DNA of 64,000 bases from Symbiodinium natans (Eukaryota > Sar > Dinophyceae > Suessiales > Symbiodiniaceae). A program made the translations under genes and the position numbers. The stretch spans positions 277,797-341,796 of the forward strand of contig CAJNDS010001746.1 of NCBI GenBank assembly GCA_905221605.1, read 5' to 3'. Below, one piece after another: positions 35,200 through 47,700 of this stretch (positions are counted from its first letter, which is position 1; each line of letters begins with the position of its first letter). Under the pieces are notes generated by a model, which did no database searches, was not told where the DNA came from, and saw nothing but the letters and a program-made list of their open reading frames with translations.

Positions 35200-38151
35200 A
35201 CTAGTACGAGTCCTTCCCTCGTGCTGCTTTTTCTGGCCGACTTCCCCCCCCCTCTTGTGTTGCGATTTCTTGTCTTCGGTAGCTCTTGTCGGCCTTCTTC
35301 TGGGCCTTCTTGCTGCTAGCGGCGGGTGCCGCCCTGGCCTGGGTTCAGTGACAAGGACAGCCACAGCTTCTGGCATCCTCTGGCATCCTCGTTCAAGCGC
35401 CGTGCCGCCTGGGCCGCGAGGGCACTTTGAAGAGATGCTCCACCAGCGGCCTGGCAGGGGTCTTCCCTTGTTCTTCGAGGGCTCCGCCCTCTCATGAAAG
35501 CGACATACTCTGCTTTGTATACACTTCCCCTTACCCAAGGTTCCAGGCCGGGCCTGAGCTGCCAAAAATGCCGAAGATCCTGTGGATGCGCCTGCCTGGC
35601 AGGTTCTCTTCAATATGGTTACACAAGTTACCCAAACTAGGCTTTTTGATGTCACTCTTGATCTGCTCTCTTCACGCAGCCCAGGCACCCAAACCGACAT
35701 AAGCTGCTGCTGCACGACTGTCAAGCGCGCCATCAACTGATCCATCTGTTGCTCCTCAGTCTTCATTGACTGAGGCAGCCAGCCCATCATACACAGCGAA
35801 CTGCAAAGCATCCCAACACACCAACACGCGCCTTCGCCATTTCTCTCTGAAGCACCTGCGCAGCAAGGGAATGACATGCCACAGAACGACCAAGAACAGT
35901 ATTCCGCCAAACGCTGCAAGAAGCCTTGTCAACCTGCAAGAGCTGCAAGTGCACCTGCACAGCAGCATGCACCGCGTCTTGGGATTTTCGGAGCAGCTTG
36001 GACACAAGGAGCCGTGAGCCCAGCACTCCACAAGCCTTCCCCCCCACCCCCCACCCTACGCGCGCACCTGTTCGAGCTCAGGGTTGGGGGCCTGTCAGAA
36101 GAAGGGGGGCCTTCCCCCCGGAGCGCGTCGCTCGCTCTCGGTCTCTTCTCGTTGCGGAATTCGGCCCCCACAACTCCGGGACCGAGGCGTCGGCCATATC
36201 CGTCATTCGGCTCTGGACTTGGTCTATGGCGTCCTGCAAGAAAGGGGATATTTCTTCGAGACTGCAAGTCTCACTCCAGAGCTCCAGAGAGTGACATTGA
36301 AGAGTGGAAGGGCACAGTTTGGGGGTGGGCGCCTTGTGGTGCTTCAGGAGGTCCGCGTTGTGGTTGTGGGCCTCACATATTCGACGCGAGACTCGCAGGA
36401 AGCGATGGCTCTGGCTGCGACATGTGAGACCGCCCCCGCCTGGATGGTCTGCCACAGCTCGTGCTTCAGCGTCCCAACCTCTGATGCGCTCTCTCACGCG
36501 CTACCACTCTCCTTCTGCACTCTCGCATGTAGCTGCGGTGGCCTGTGGGCTGTGGGCGGCCTCCCGCGGCCTCCCTCCCCCCCCCCCCGCCTCGCCCTCC
36601 CAAACTTCCTCAAGCTTGGCAATGCTCGACTGGAGATCCGACTGCCATGCGAGTCAGATGAAGCGACAGGATCAGATTCTGTAGACAATTGTCTTTTGTA
36701 GGTGCCGAAAGGTAAACCTGGCACGTTTCAAGGCTCACCCGCTCCAAACGCGAGCTTCGAGAATGGTCCGAAAAAGTTGTGCCTTGAGAAGGCCGCTTCT
36801 ACCTGGCTCGATGGCGGCCTCCCCAAAGGCGTGGCCGTGGATCGAGATGCTAGAGCTGCTAAGATCGTGTTGCTCCAAGCGCTCCAGGGCCCAGACCACG
36901 CGCTCATTGATCATCTTAATCTTCTCAGCCATGGCCTGACAGAGTCTCACCCTCATCCCCTTTAGCCCGGAGCTCGGACTCTCCTCCATCTTGCCCTTGA
37001 TCTTGGATATTTCCTCCAGGGTTTAGAGGAGTGAAACTTCACGTCCGCAAGCTTCTCACTTTGCAAAGCCGTGCTTTGAGTCCTTGCCCACTTTCGTCTC
37101 GGACGCATGTTTCGCATCAAGAATCATGACCTCCACCTGAGATGCTTCGAGGCGCAGGCTCTCCCCAAGAGCCCAGCAGGGGCGCCAACACCACCGGACA
37201 TCACTCCGTCTCCAGAGCACTCAGGGCCCGAGCTTGCTGGCCGATGTCGCGCGCGATGTCGTGGTGCAGGTCCTGTCAGCTTCCCCAGCTTGTCTTCTCT
37301 CAAGTTGCCCCCTTCTTTTGTGTCCCCATGTTCGCTTGTTCTTTTTCTGCAATACCGCTCTCTTTGCAGGGCTGGAGACTCTGCTCTCAGAATCCAAGAG
37401 AAAGCGGACTCTGCCCCAAGAGCTTCTCTAGAAAGGCAAGCGGAGACTCTCCCTCCACTCTCCCTCCACTCTCCCTCCACTCCCTGCTCTGCCCCAATCT
37501 GTCTGGGGACGGTGCCACGTCAGCGCTGGGGGCATCCTGAGCACTCCGTGACGCGCCGCCAGTGTGGCGCGGAGCGGTGCCAGCGCGCGAAGAAGCGTAC
37601 GGAACACGAGAGGAACAAGGAACACAAAGATGTGAACACAGAACGGAGGCACACAGTCATTCTGGGTTGCGTTGCGTTATGCTGCTGTGGTTCATGACGG
37701 AGCAATGGCTGCCACTTGTGTGCCTGGTGTCTTCCAGACACTGCTCGACAGTATTTGGAGCAGGTACCCATCGATCGCGGTTGCTGGAGTTTACGTCAGG
37801 TGCTCCGTCTGTGATGGAAGCGCTCAAAGACATGACCAGATTTTGCTACAGAAGCCCCGGTTTACGGCCTTTACACAACCTTGGGAGAGCCTAGTCACTG
37901 CAATATTGCACTGTGACAAGTAGTAACACTCCACACACCCTCCTCCCGTCCCCTCTGAGGGTGTGGGCTATGCCAGGCGGAGGCGGCGGTGGGCCCGATG
38001 GGCGGGGTGGCGCCTGCAAAGCTTCGCAAAGTGCGACATCCACGATTGCACGCTCTGGGGTTCGAGTCATCTGAGAGAGCTCTTGGTCTTCAGGGTTGAG
38101 CTGCGTGGCTTCTTGGTGCCCGGCCCCAGTGTCAGTGCCATTGTTGGCCAT
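35200..38151 (-). CDS. Second coiled-coil protein (exon model partial)
   Basis: The likely start is the ATG at 38,151 (ANNGTDTGAGHQEATQLNPE), running to VALCEALQ, after which a GC donor gives a clean join to DLHHDIARDIGQQ at about 37,270. Further minus-strand stretches look like exons of one helical protein: SLRLEASQVEVMILDAKHAS (about 37,160), LEEISKIKGKMEESPSSG (37,020), MAEKIKMINERVVWALERLE (36,930), WQSDLQSSIAKLEEVWEGE (36,640), VRERIRGWDAEARAVADH (36,490), SRRICEAHNHNADLLKHHK (36,370), SLEEISPFLQDAIDQVQSRM (36,270), RPLVEHLFKVPSR (35,450) and a lysine/alanine-rich tail (SSKKAQKKADKSYRRQEI, about 35,300). Heptad spacing of hydrophobic residues suggests coiled coil. I do not recognise the family and have not fixed most splice sites. 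It lies head-to-tail, about 400 bp downstream of the 392-aa coiled-coil gene. It could be two genes. Confidence 0.5.
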
Positions 38152-38552
38152 CCTTCACAGTAAAGCTGGCAGAGTGAGGTGGGCGCAGGGTAGATGCAAG
38201 TAGAGAGAGGATGCGCGGGGCTATCGCTGCCCAGCTAAGCCACGGACTCTGCACCCTCCAGCGGCGCACAGGGCCAATGACTACAGAACCCCTGCAACGC
38301 TGCAGTTTCAAGCGTTTCGAAGGTGACTTAACAATCTACATCGCGAGGCTTTGGCCGCCAGTGGGTCGAGGTTGAGTAAGCAGGGAAGTGGCCCCCCTCT
38401 CGTTGCCCCCCTCTCGTTGCCCCTCTCGTCCCAGTTTTTCAAGCACAACAGAAAGGCCCAGAATGAGAGGTCGCTGGACTTTGGCCACCTCTCAGCGTTG
38501 GGTCATGCTGGGCGCATTTGGGACACTCTGTACACTATTGTACACTATGCCG

Positions 38553-38826
38553 CTATGCCTTCGGCACCGACTCAGACTCGCCCGAACTCGCCGACTCCTC
38601 CTCCTCGGCCTGATCGGCCTGATCGGCCTCGTCAACCTCCTCGGCATCGCGGTCGGGCAGGGCGAGTTCGGTGCCCAGCTGCTGCCGAATGAAGTCCTTG
38701 TGGTCTTGCAGCAGGCTGCGGAGCACGTCGATGATCTCGGCCTGTTCATCCACCTGTGCAGCTGCGAAATTTGAAGAATTCCTCAAGCTTGAATTGAAGA
38801 GAGGGAGGGAGGGTAAGAGAGACAGG

Positions 38827-38871
<45 letters not shown>

Positions 38872-40022
38872 CACAAAGCCGCGGAGCCTTGGCTGCCAGG
38901 CTAGTGCCGGCAGCTGCCAGGTGCTGCACATGGGCCTCGAGCACTTTCGAAGCGCCGCCCTCGGCCGCGGCCCTCAGCGCTTCCCCGAGCCGCGCCTCCG
39001 CCCGGTCGCCGCGGCGCTCGGCGCCCCGGAGCGCCGCCTCCAGCCGCAGCCGCTGCGCCTTGTCGCGCTGCGCCCTGCGCTGCAGGCGCGCGAGCTGCCG
39101 CTGCAGGAGCTCCGCCCTCCGCTCCGCCTCGCCCTGGGCGGCCGCCGCGGCGGCCTGGAGCCGGTTCAGCCTCGCACCCCGCCTTGGCTCGCACGCTCAA
39201 CAGGCTCGCATGCTCAACAGGCCCACCCTCACACGCAGCAACATCAGTACAAGTACAGTCCCTCATCCCTCATCGCACATGCTAAGGCATGTAAGGCTCC
39301 GGCAGGATCGCCTCCTTCAGCAAGGCCTCCAGCTCCCGGTGCCGCCCCTCCTTTGCCTCGAAGCTCCCCTTCTCCTTGCACGCCTTGGCCTGGGCAGCCT
39401 GGGCCTGGGCGGCCTGGGCGGCCTGCTTGGCCTGGGCGTCCAGGGCTTGCAACTCCAGCTCCTCGACGCGCTGCATGGCTAGGAGCCTCTCCTGGTCGAG
39501 CTTCTGGCAGGAGGCGGACTCGGTCTCCAGCTGCGCCTGAACGGATGCCGTGGCCTCCTCAGCAGCCTCGGCGCGCTCTTGCATCAAGGCGAACTGCCTT
39601 GCCAACTCCTTGAGTGCTTGCTGCATCTGGAGGGACGGGCTCTCAGAGCCCTCACCAACTTCTCCGTACTTCTCAAGAATCTCACGAATGGACGGATCTA
39701 GCTGGGCCTTCTCGGAACGGCGTTTCTTCTTGGGCTCCCTGGTGCTGCGGAGAACATCGGTCTGCTTCCCCAACAGCGCCATGTCGTGCTTCTGGCGGTC
39801 ATCGAGCTCATCGACTTTCCCCCAGGAGTCTTTCACCTCCTTCAGGTCTTTCGAGTCTTTGAGGTGCTTCTTCCGGGACTCCTTGGGCTCCTTGGGCTCC
39901 TTGGGCTCCTTGGGCTCCTTGGGCTCCTTGGGCTCCTTCTTCTTCTTCGCCTCCGGCGGCTTGGGCGCCTCCACCTCGGCGCCGCCCCCGCGCAGCCGCG
40001 CCGCCGCTCCCGCACCGGCCAT
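38553..40022 (-). CDS. Coiled-coil protein, 392 aa, three exons resolved exactly
   Basis: Exons: 40,022-39,298, 39,170-38,918 and 38,753-38,553. Both introns (39,297-39,171 and 38,917-38,754; 127 and 164 nt) start with GC and end AG before G. The exon lengths (725 + 253 + 201) give exactly 393 codons including the stop, which supports the model strongly. The start is the ATG before AGAGAAARLRGGGAEVEA. Residues about 28-48 are a PKE repeat from a 9-bp unit, followed by a lysine-rich basic stretch, an SIREILEKYGEVGEG segment, and long heptad-like coiled coils (LKELARQFALMQERAEAAEE; LNRLQAAAAAAQGEAERRAE; LRLEAALRGAERRGDRAEAR). The tail is acidic (AEEVDEADQADQAEEEES). I do not recognise the family. 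The composition suggests a structural or nuclear/cytoskeletal coiled-coil protein. The first intron contains short AGGCTCGCATGCTCAAC-like direct repeats and the second a GA microsatellite. Confidence 0.8.
38820..38872. repeat. GA dinucleotide microsatellite in an intron
   Basis: An AGAGAGAG run inside the GC-AG intron 38,917-38,754 of the 392-aa coiled-coil gene. Confidence 0.9.
39887..39942 (-). repeat. 9-bp coding repeat (PKE)n
   Basis: About six units of GGGCTCCTT on the plus strand encode consecutive Pro-Lys-Glu triplets near the N-terminus of the coiled-coil protein. The repeat is in frame and likely varies in length between strains. Confidence 0.9.
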
Positions 40023-40938
40023 GGCCCCCCCTCGCCCCCGCGCCGCGCCGGCGCCATGAGCTCCCTCTCGGGCGCTACGGTATCATAGGGCCAGCAAGAT
40101 GATACGAAGGCCATGACCTGAGGTTGCTTGTTCGGACAGGGCCTGCGGTTTCAGTAGATCATACCTGCAGTTGATGCGGCGGCCTCTCTGGCCTTGCTGC
40201 TAGAAGACGCATCGCAGTCAAACTTGACACAGAAAGCTTCTCAATCGTCGGAGATGCTTGGAGACAATTGCCAGCATGCCCAGTGACGTGACACGTAAAG
40301 CTCCAACCGCTTTGAAACCCCTTTTTTTTGTGTCTTCCTGTGCCTCCAACCCGAAAGCTTGAGGCTGTCTGTGAGATGAGTCTGGCCGGCACCCTTGAGT
40401 TGCACGTCGGTGCTCTTTCGGCGTTTGCTGACTTTTGCTGTGCACTTTTGCTGTGCACTTTGCTGTGCACTTTGCTGCGCAGAATGCTTCGTGATTCGTA
40501 GCCTTTGCAACTCAAGGCTTCCTCTACAGCTCATGGTGCTCAGCCCACTCTATGAGGTGGTACCTGCAGGAGCAGATGCGCAACATGTGCACCAAAGAGA
40601 GCGTAACATCACGGTAGAAGGTGATGTATGCGGCCCACAGGAAGATAAGTGGGGGCACTGGGCATCGCTGCTGGCAAGCTCCTGGAAGGACACATCTAAA
40701 AACAGCCCAAAACCTCCACCGACCCCACTTGCTTACAACTTACAAGCTCCTATCACTGTCCAGGACCCAGTGGGGGCCAGTGATGGCCTTGGAGGGGCCC
40801 CCCCTAGACTGAGAGCATCATCCGCCCGTTCACGGTGTGTCGATGATGCTCTCACTGTTGTTTTTTTGCACGAGACTGGAGAGGCAACGCGCAGTCGAAG
40901 GCCGTGAACGAACAAACGCTTTAAGCATTGCCATGTCC

Positions 40939-41048
40939 TCAGAGGCTTTGCATGATCTTGTCTTCACAGCGCTCCTCTCGGGCATTCTCCAGTTCGTCGG
41001 CTGTTGCCATCATGTCCCCATCCTGCGAGCACAGGTCAGTCTAGACAG

Positions 41049-41089
<41 letters not shown>

Positions 41090-43330
41090 CAAAAAAAAAA
41101 GCGGAGCCATAAGTGGGGGGAGTGCCTTGTCTGCAATTTGAAGAAGGCGGACCATGGCGGCTTCGGTGTGGAACCTCCCATGCACTTCAGAATCGGAGTC
41201 TTGCAAGGGCTGCGCGCGGGGCGCGCGCATCATCCGAAGCTGCGGGAGATGCACGACTTGGTCCGTGGTCCGACCACGGACTCACGGAGAATGTCTCGAC
41301 AATCCCGCCAGGAAGACACACCGGATTCCCAAGCTTTCAGCTCTTCCAAGTTGAGGACCTCAATTGGACAACGCTTTGGTGACATGTTGTCTGTTACGTT
41401 CTGACATGTTGAAAGGTGAGGCTGCTGGCGCCATTGCCATCTTTGTCGAGCTTCTTAAAGTCTGAAACCTCCTCCTGACAGGTGAGATCACGGTGAGATC
41501 ACGGTGAGATCCACCAGAAACCCGCCAGGAGCGGCGCATGTCAGATCAACACGTTGCCCGCCTCGGAGAGCTGATCCTCTACATCTTCCTCGCCAAATTC
41601 CCAGAACCTGAGAAGATGTCGATGCAACGAAAAGACCAAGAGCTTCACTTCCACAGAACGCTTCACGCAATGCCCGGCAAGCCCTGCAAAAAAGCCTCTT
41701 CCCGTTATCTTCGTAAATTTTCATACTATTTTTCATACTACTTCATACTACTTCATACGATTGCCACTTCCGAGGCCGAGCTTAGGCAAGTGCTCCTTGG
41801 GCGTCAGCACGCCGTCGCCGTCCGCATCCTGACTGCTCGCTCTGCGTTCTCCACCCAGACACAGACAAACACACGCATAGACACACACACACACACACAC
41901 ACATCTCTTGAAACAGCTTTCCCGTCAAAGGGGCGAAGAAGGCAGCGGGTGCGCCTTCATCTTCAGGGTGTCGCGGACCACCACATCCAAGACCTTTGGG
42001 TTCCTGAAATGCTGCAAAAAATATCAGGGGCATTCTTATAATCGAAGGCAGGGTCTATTGTATGTCCAGTGAAGGCTTCGCTTGCCGTCTTCAGATCTGA
42101 TACCGCCCTTTGGGGTGCTGCAGTATCTTTGTGAAGGGGGAGAAGGGGGGCAACACCAAGGCCCCCCCCCCCTCCCCCCTGCGAAGCCTTCAGAGGGATA
42201 TGCCGCATATGGGAGAGGCATCCCTTCTCTCTTAGGCCCCTTCGTCTCAGGGTAGAAGAGAGAAGCCACCTCTTTGGCATCGAGGGCCTCGGATACGCGC
42301 TTGTTCTGAGAGGTGGAAATGCTTCGCTGTTGGTGAGGCCCCCCACCTCGTCCTTGTTATCATCAGCGGCAAGGAACCTTTCGGAGGCTAAGACTTTTCA
42401 GAGCGAATTGGAGACCTGGAAAAGAAGGTCCGGAGAACGAAGACTTGAAGAAGAAGAACGAGAGGAAAAAACAATAGACAACAAGCTCGGATGGTCACAG
42501 AGAAGAGCTGTTCCGAGCCGCGCGGCTTCTCGGTCTCAACGGCTTTGCGTCTCTCCAGCTCCTTCAGCTCCTCCTCATCACCTCCGTCAGCCTCAGAACG
42601 GGTCCTAGGCCCGGCCTGATGAGCATCCCTGCTAGAGTCTTCGTGCGCGCCTGCGAGTGCAGATCGTTGAGGTGCTCCTGGAGAGAGAGCTTGCCATCCT
42701 GGGCAAGTCGACTGAGTCGACACGGTGGCAAAGAGAGCGGCAAGGCTTCGCTGCCCGAAGGCAGCGGGGCTGTGGGCACTTGCTCCGGCTTGCCCACCTT
42801 GTCGGTGTCGATCTCGTCAAGAATGGCTGCGACGTCCTCAAACTGTCAGAGCCGGAACGCGACAATCGACAAAGAGAGTGAAGGGCGGGCGACGACAGAC
42901 GAGTGTCGGTCCTTGCCCGCAATCGCCTTGCTCATGTGCTTGGCAAACTCTAGGACCTGCACTGGGAGGACACACACACACACACACGCAAAGAAAGAAA
43001 GAAAGAAAGAAAGGAAGAAAGGAAGGAAGGAAGAAAGAAACAAACAAATAAATACACAAAGGAAGAAAGAAAAAGAAATCTCGCATGACGATACTTTGCA
43101 CGGCTCGCCTCGGACAGAGAGACCTTGCCATCTCCGTTCTGGTCGAACTTGGCATGCAACGCTCGGAGCTGCCTGGCGCGCGGCACGTGGTCACCCTTCG
43201 GCAACAGCGAAGAAGAGATGCTTTTCAGAGACGTTGTGTAACATGCTGTAACATGACGAAGGCGCTCTTTGGTCATGGCTTCTTCCTCGATGTCGTGGTC
43301 ATCTGGTACCTCTTGCATGTAAATAAAACA
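40939..43330 (-). CDS. CREC-family (calumenin/reticulocalbin-like) multi-EF-hand Ca2+-binding protein
   Basis: CREC proteins are low-affinity Ca2+ binders of the secretory pathway. EF loops seen in order: KFDQNGDGKVSLSE (about 43,150), ILDEIDTDK joined to DGKLSLQEHLNDLHS (42,815 to 42,700), FLAADDNKDE with ALDAKEVASLFYPE (42,370 to 42,240), DADGDGVLTPKEHL (about 41,815), FKKLDKDGNG joined to VLNLEELKAWESG (41,455 to 41,310), and LLQIADK joined to DGDMMATADEL (41,130 to 40,990). The protein ends CEDKIMQSL with the stop at 40,939-40,941. The pattern, including NPKVLDVVVRDTLKMK between loops 3 and 4, matches calumenin and reticulocalbin. At least six introns must be GC-AG for these loops to join (for example SLSE to VLEFAKHMSKAIAGKD, KMK to DADGDG, LSE to EEVSDF). 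The N-terminus is incomplete: VPDDHDIEEEAMTKERLRH (about 43,300) is the first convincing exon, and NAVGEAEEEEPAAS near 43,440 may precede it. No signal peptide was found, and the usual HDEF/HDEL-type tail is absent. Confidence 0.85.
41050..41102. repeat. GA microsatellite with A-run, in a CREC gene intron
   Basis: GAGAGAGA followed by AAAAAAAAAA, between the exons ending LLQIADK and starting DGDMMATADEL. Confidence 0.9.
42970..43075. repeat. CA then GAAA/GGAA microsatellites, in a CREC gene intron
   Basis: ACACACAC followed by AAGAAAGAAAGAAAGGAAGG, between the exon ending SLSE and the exon starting VLEFAKHMSK. Confidence 0.9.
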
Positions 43331-43479
43331 CATGGCTTCGAGCGCAGCTCGGGCGGGAACAAACAACTTCCTCCCCCCCCCCCCCCAGTGCCCAAAGGTT
43401 AAGGACGCAGCGGGCTCCTCCTCCTCTGCTTCGCCAACTGCATTTCGGGCAAGGAGGGCGACCAGCCCTCGGCGAATCG

Positions 43480-44470
43480 CTTGTTGTCAAACAGAAGGTG
43501 ACTTTTTGCAGAGCTTGGCAGAGCTTTGCAGAGCTTTCCAGAAGCCCCCGTCGAGCGCGGGGCCAAAAACTGTGAAGAGTCTCGGCATTTGTAGCATGTC
43601 CAGGCCTGAGGAAGGCTCTCAGCTGTTCAGCAAATTTTCTCCCCTCGCATGCACCGCATACACCGAGTGCAAGCTCAGCCGCCAGAGCAGCGCTTGCTCC
43701 GCTTTTGGAAGGGGTGCGGCTGAGGATCCGCTGCGAAGCCAAGCTCAAGTTGCAAGTTCCAGACATCTGAAAAACAACCTCTCTCTCTCTCTCTCTGTCT
43801 ATGTTCTTCTTCTGCTGGGCATGGCGGGCAGAGGGTTCCGCTCTCTCTCCGTCTCGCTCTCTGCAGCAGAAGCGTTTGCGAGGAAGGCGCATCAAGAAGT
43901 CCCAGACCACTTCCTCTTTTCCCAATAAGCGATCCCCCGCACCCATCTGCGTTGAAGCGTCCGAGAAGAGGAGCTCTTGCTGAGCGGTTTGTTTCAGCAC
44001 GCTCAAGCTGTCTGAAGATGATGAAAGCGAAGCGAATCGGCGAAGCCGTGGAGGGCTCAGGAAAAGCTCCTCTCTCAGACCCTGGCCGCTGCCAGCAGAC
44101 ACTATCCGATGGCTGGCACCCTTCTGGGTGCAGCCGAAAGCGCTCAGCGCGAGCACTGTATAAGACGTTAACAGGGACCTCGCAGACCTGCCTCCTTGCA
44201 TGTTCTCTGCAAAAACTCTCCGGCATTCTGTCTGGTACCTTGCGGGGGCCTTGCGGGGGGTCTTGAGCGGGCATGGCCCGATTCAGCGGAGCACGTCCGT
44301 CACGGCTACGATCACGGCTACAGTGGCTTCAGTGGCTTCAGTGGCTACAGCTTCGACGGCTACGATCCCTAGGATCCCGAGCGGCCCCCAAGTGGCGGCG
44401 ACCTCGGCGACCTCGGTTGACCTCGGAATCCTCTCACTGCTTCGTCCAGATGGTGATGGCGACGCTACGC
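43480..44470. other. Intergenic region between the dynein and CREC genes, no gene supported
   Basis: Frames are open on both strands but no exon-like peptide is recognised. A short GGCTTCAGT / GGCTACGAT repeat lies at 44,295-44,365. This stretch probably holds the dynein 3' UTR and the 5' end of the CREC gene. Confidence 0.4.
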
Positions 44471-44724
44471 TGCACCCACCTGATAAAGAGAAGCCATGGA
44501 GAAGCAGGACATGTCGGAGACGTCTGTGTTCGTCCGTTCCAATGATTTTTGCAGCTCTGTGTTTCTGGGCGCCCGGGCACGGCATTTTGCAAATCCTTGG
44601 GTGACTTCACGGCAAAGGCGCTGACCTTGGAGCCCAGGAGACTTTGATCTCTTTTGCTCTTCCCTCCCTTCTGCTTCTGCCAGTGTTCTCCTGGATTCTT
44701 GAAGCCCTTTACTCTTGTTCTGAA

Positions 44725-47700
44725 CCCTCTGACGTAAGGTGCCGGCGAGGAGGCTTCGGCTGGTGTTCAGGTAGACCGGCACTCGTAAGTAGTCCGCGGT
44801 CTGCTTGAACCTCCGACATCATCACGGCTGCGGGCACTCCCTTTAGGGCCGCTTGTGCCGCTTGTGCTGGGCCCTTTTTCAAAGCGGTTTTCCGAGAGCC
44901 GGGCTCCGCCGAATCGACGTGCACCCAGCGAAGCCACGCATCTGGCAAGGCCTCTCCGCACTTCACCCATGTTCCCCCCAACCCCCGGTTTCTGGCCCAG
45001 TTTGCCCAGTTTGCCCAGGCCCTTCGTTTCCGGCCCTGGTTTCGCTTCGTCATTGAAAGAGCTGGACCCTCCCCTTCCCCGGCTTGGGCTGCAGCCACGG
45101 AAAGCTCGTCAGTGACGGCCAGCTGCCCATCTGCCCACGACGCGCCCTCCATCTGCAGCCTTCGTATGTTGAGGAGAGACGGGGGGGGGGGGGCGCCTCA
45201 TATTGCTCTCTTTACATGGCCCATGGCGGCGAAGCACGGAGAAACAAGGGCTAACATTGCACCAAAAGAGAAAGCTACAGGAAGGTGGTTCAGCGGGAAG
45301 AACTTTGGGTGGCTGGCCCAGTCATCTGGAACACGTCGTCGCCGGAGAGAGGAGAGCCCCCTGGTCACATTGTCGCGAACGTGACACGCGAACAGTGTTT
45401 TCATCTGTTTTTCATCTGTTTTCATGCATGTTTGATGTTCACCCTGGCCCCCGGCCCAACAGGCGACTGGAGCAAGCAGACCAAGAGCTGGTCTCCTTTC
45501 CCCTCTTCCAACCCTTCTCCCCCCCAAACACTGTTCTGCCAGCTCCCTGCCAGGCCCTGCCCAAGCACTTGGCGACAAAAGCACAGGTTTGCCCAGACAA
45601 CACGTGCACCGAAGGTTGTTTACACAGCCTGCTGACACCGCAAGCCTGCACTGCCCCCAAAGCCGCTTAACGTTGTTGGCTCAAGGTTTCGAGTGTACAA
45701 GTCACGTTCTTCGTTCTCGACCCGCCCTTTCCACTGTTTCCACATCTGCAGACCATGCGGACCGCCGAATGGCATGTCACGTGGCTTGGGCTGAACCGAG
45801 GCCCCGCACGCAAGCGTTAGCTGAGAAATTGGAAATTGGGCTTTCAATGGCTTTCAGCAAGACTTGCCTATCTGCACCAGGAGGTTGAGCTCCTGTGTGA
45901 AAGAAGACACCGAGAATCTGTGGGGATGCACATGGGGATGCACACTTCCTTGCTTCCACAATCGGAAGACTTCAGATAGGCACTCCTCCAAGGACACCTG
46001 CTTCTGCTGCGCAACGGCCTGGAGGTCGAGCTTTGGTGAATTGGGGGGCAAACTGGGGCCACACAGAATGCCACCAGAGCCAGGCCTGGCGGGAGGCCGT
46101 GAGGAAGGCTTCTGGGAAGAAGAGGCCCCCATACCAGAGCTCGTGCTTCTGCAGCCTGGGACCCCAAGTTTTCTCTCTGGGCGAACTTGGGTTCGGGATG
46201 TGCGACGAGGCTGGCGCGAACTGCAGGAGACAATATTTCGCAGCTGCTCCAGGCGCTTCACAAGGTCCGCCTGGCGAGCCAGACGAGTCAGAAGCGAAGG
46301 AGAAACAGAAAAGCTGGCAAAGAAGGACACGTCCAAAATACCTCGTCGGAAATTCCACAAGAGTAAGCGGGCCGGGCGTTCGAGGTATTCCGTGGCGGTG
46401 ACCTCGGCCTGCCAAGCTTTTTGCTCACGTGTAAGTGCAACCTTCCTCTTGAAGCGCTGAATTGCACAAGATTGCTTGTCAGGGGGTCTGCAAGTGTTCA
46501 CTCTCGCGCAGCTATCGGTGGAGTCAGCGGGCCTAGCTTTCAAGAACGTGCGCTGAGTGTGCCCTCGCTTCGTTCTCGTCAAAGATCACATAAGAGCTCT
46601 GCGGCATGGGTCATTTTGTCAACGGCTCGTTGTGACGTCGAAAGGTATCGGAGGCACTGAACTTACGAAGTGACAGGACACGAGAGGGGCTTGCCTTGTG
46701 AGGTGCCTTTCAAGGTGCTTTGGGGCTCACAAACCACCAAGCATTGTCAATACCTCCGATTGCAACTTGTCCTCTTCTTTTCTTCCTACTTTCTTTCTCT
46801 CGTTCTTTCTTGGGGTCTCGCTCACACTCTCGCTCTCTCTCGCCCTCTCTTCTGAAGGCTTCATCATGAAGCAGGGTGTTGGCAGTTCCTTCTACCTAGA
46901 CCTGTCTAGACTCCAGACAGCTTTTCTGCAGTGGCCAAGGCCAGGACCATCGCAAACTGGCGCCAGGATTTCGGCACCTAGCGGCACAAAGCTGCGCAGA
47001 TGGGGCAATGACGGGCAACTGCTGACTCCAACTCGTGCTTGCGTCCACTGGCGCGCAGCCTGGTCCGTCGTCAGGTCCTGAACTCCAGACAAAGAATGAC
47101 AATGTCCGGAAGCGGGGGACGGGCAAAGGCAAAGACAGGGTCAAGTTGGGGATGGGAAAATGAACGAAAAGCAATTCGTGAAAGGGTCCTGGATCAGTTG
47201 CCGGACCTCGTTCGTGCTCTTGGCACCTCGAAACAATCGAACCCCTTCAAAATCGAATCTGTTCAAGAATCTCTCCGCTGGGGCGTGCACTGCCGTCGCA
47301 GGCGGCCGATAGCAAGGACAAGTCCTGTCGAACCTTCTTCAGCAACGACCTCTGGAACCAAAGAGCATCGCATGAGACTTCAAGCAGAGCCGCGCAGTCA
47401 CTTGCAGAAAGGCTCCCTGACTGCCGGCGCCTTCCAAAGCCCACCTCTCGGTCGTAGCAGCGCCTGCCATCCGTCTCTCTCTCTTGCGCTCTCTCTGTCC
47501 GAGGGACTCTCATACGTGCTTTTGCACTTCCGAACTCTTGAGCCGCGCGCCAGAGCGGATCTTGCAGGGACGCCGGGCTGCGCTGCATTGGCTCCAGGGA
47601 ATCGGGCCTCTCACAAGGGAAGGTTTTCTTCGCAGAGAGGGAGAAGTCACCGAAAACAGCTTCTGATAAAATACATCGCCCACGGCACACCCGCCACTCA

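Noticed and set aside
45675..45690. TTGGCTCAAG as a relic of the dinoflagellate spliced leader
   Set aside because: Only the last 10 bases match, and the site lies inside the dynein gene. A 10-bp match is expected by chance in a window this size.
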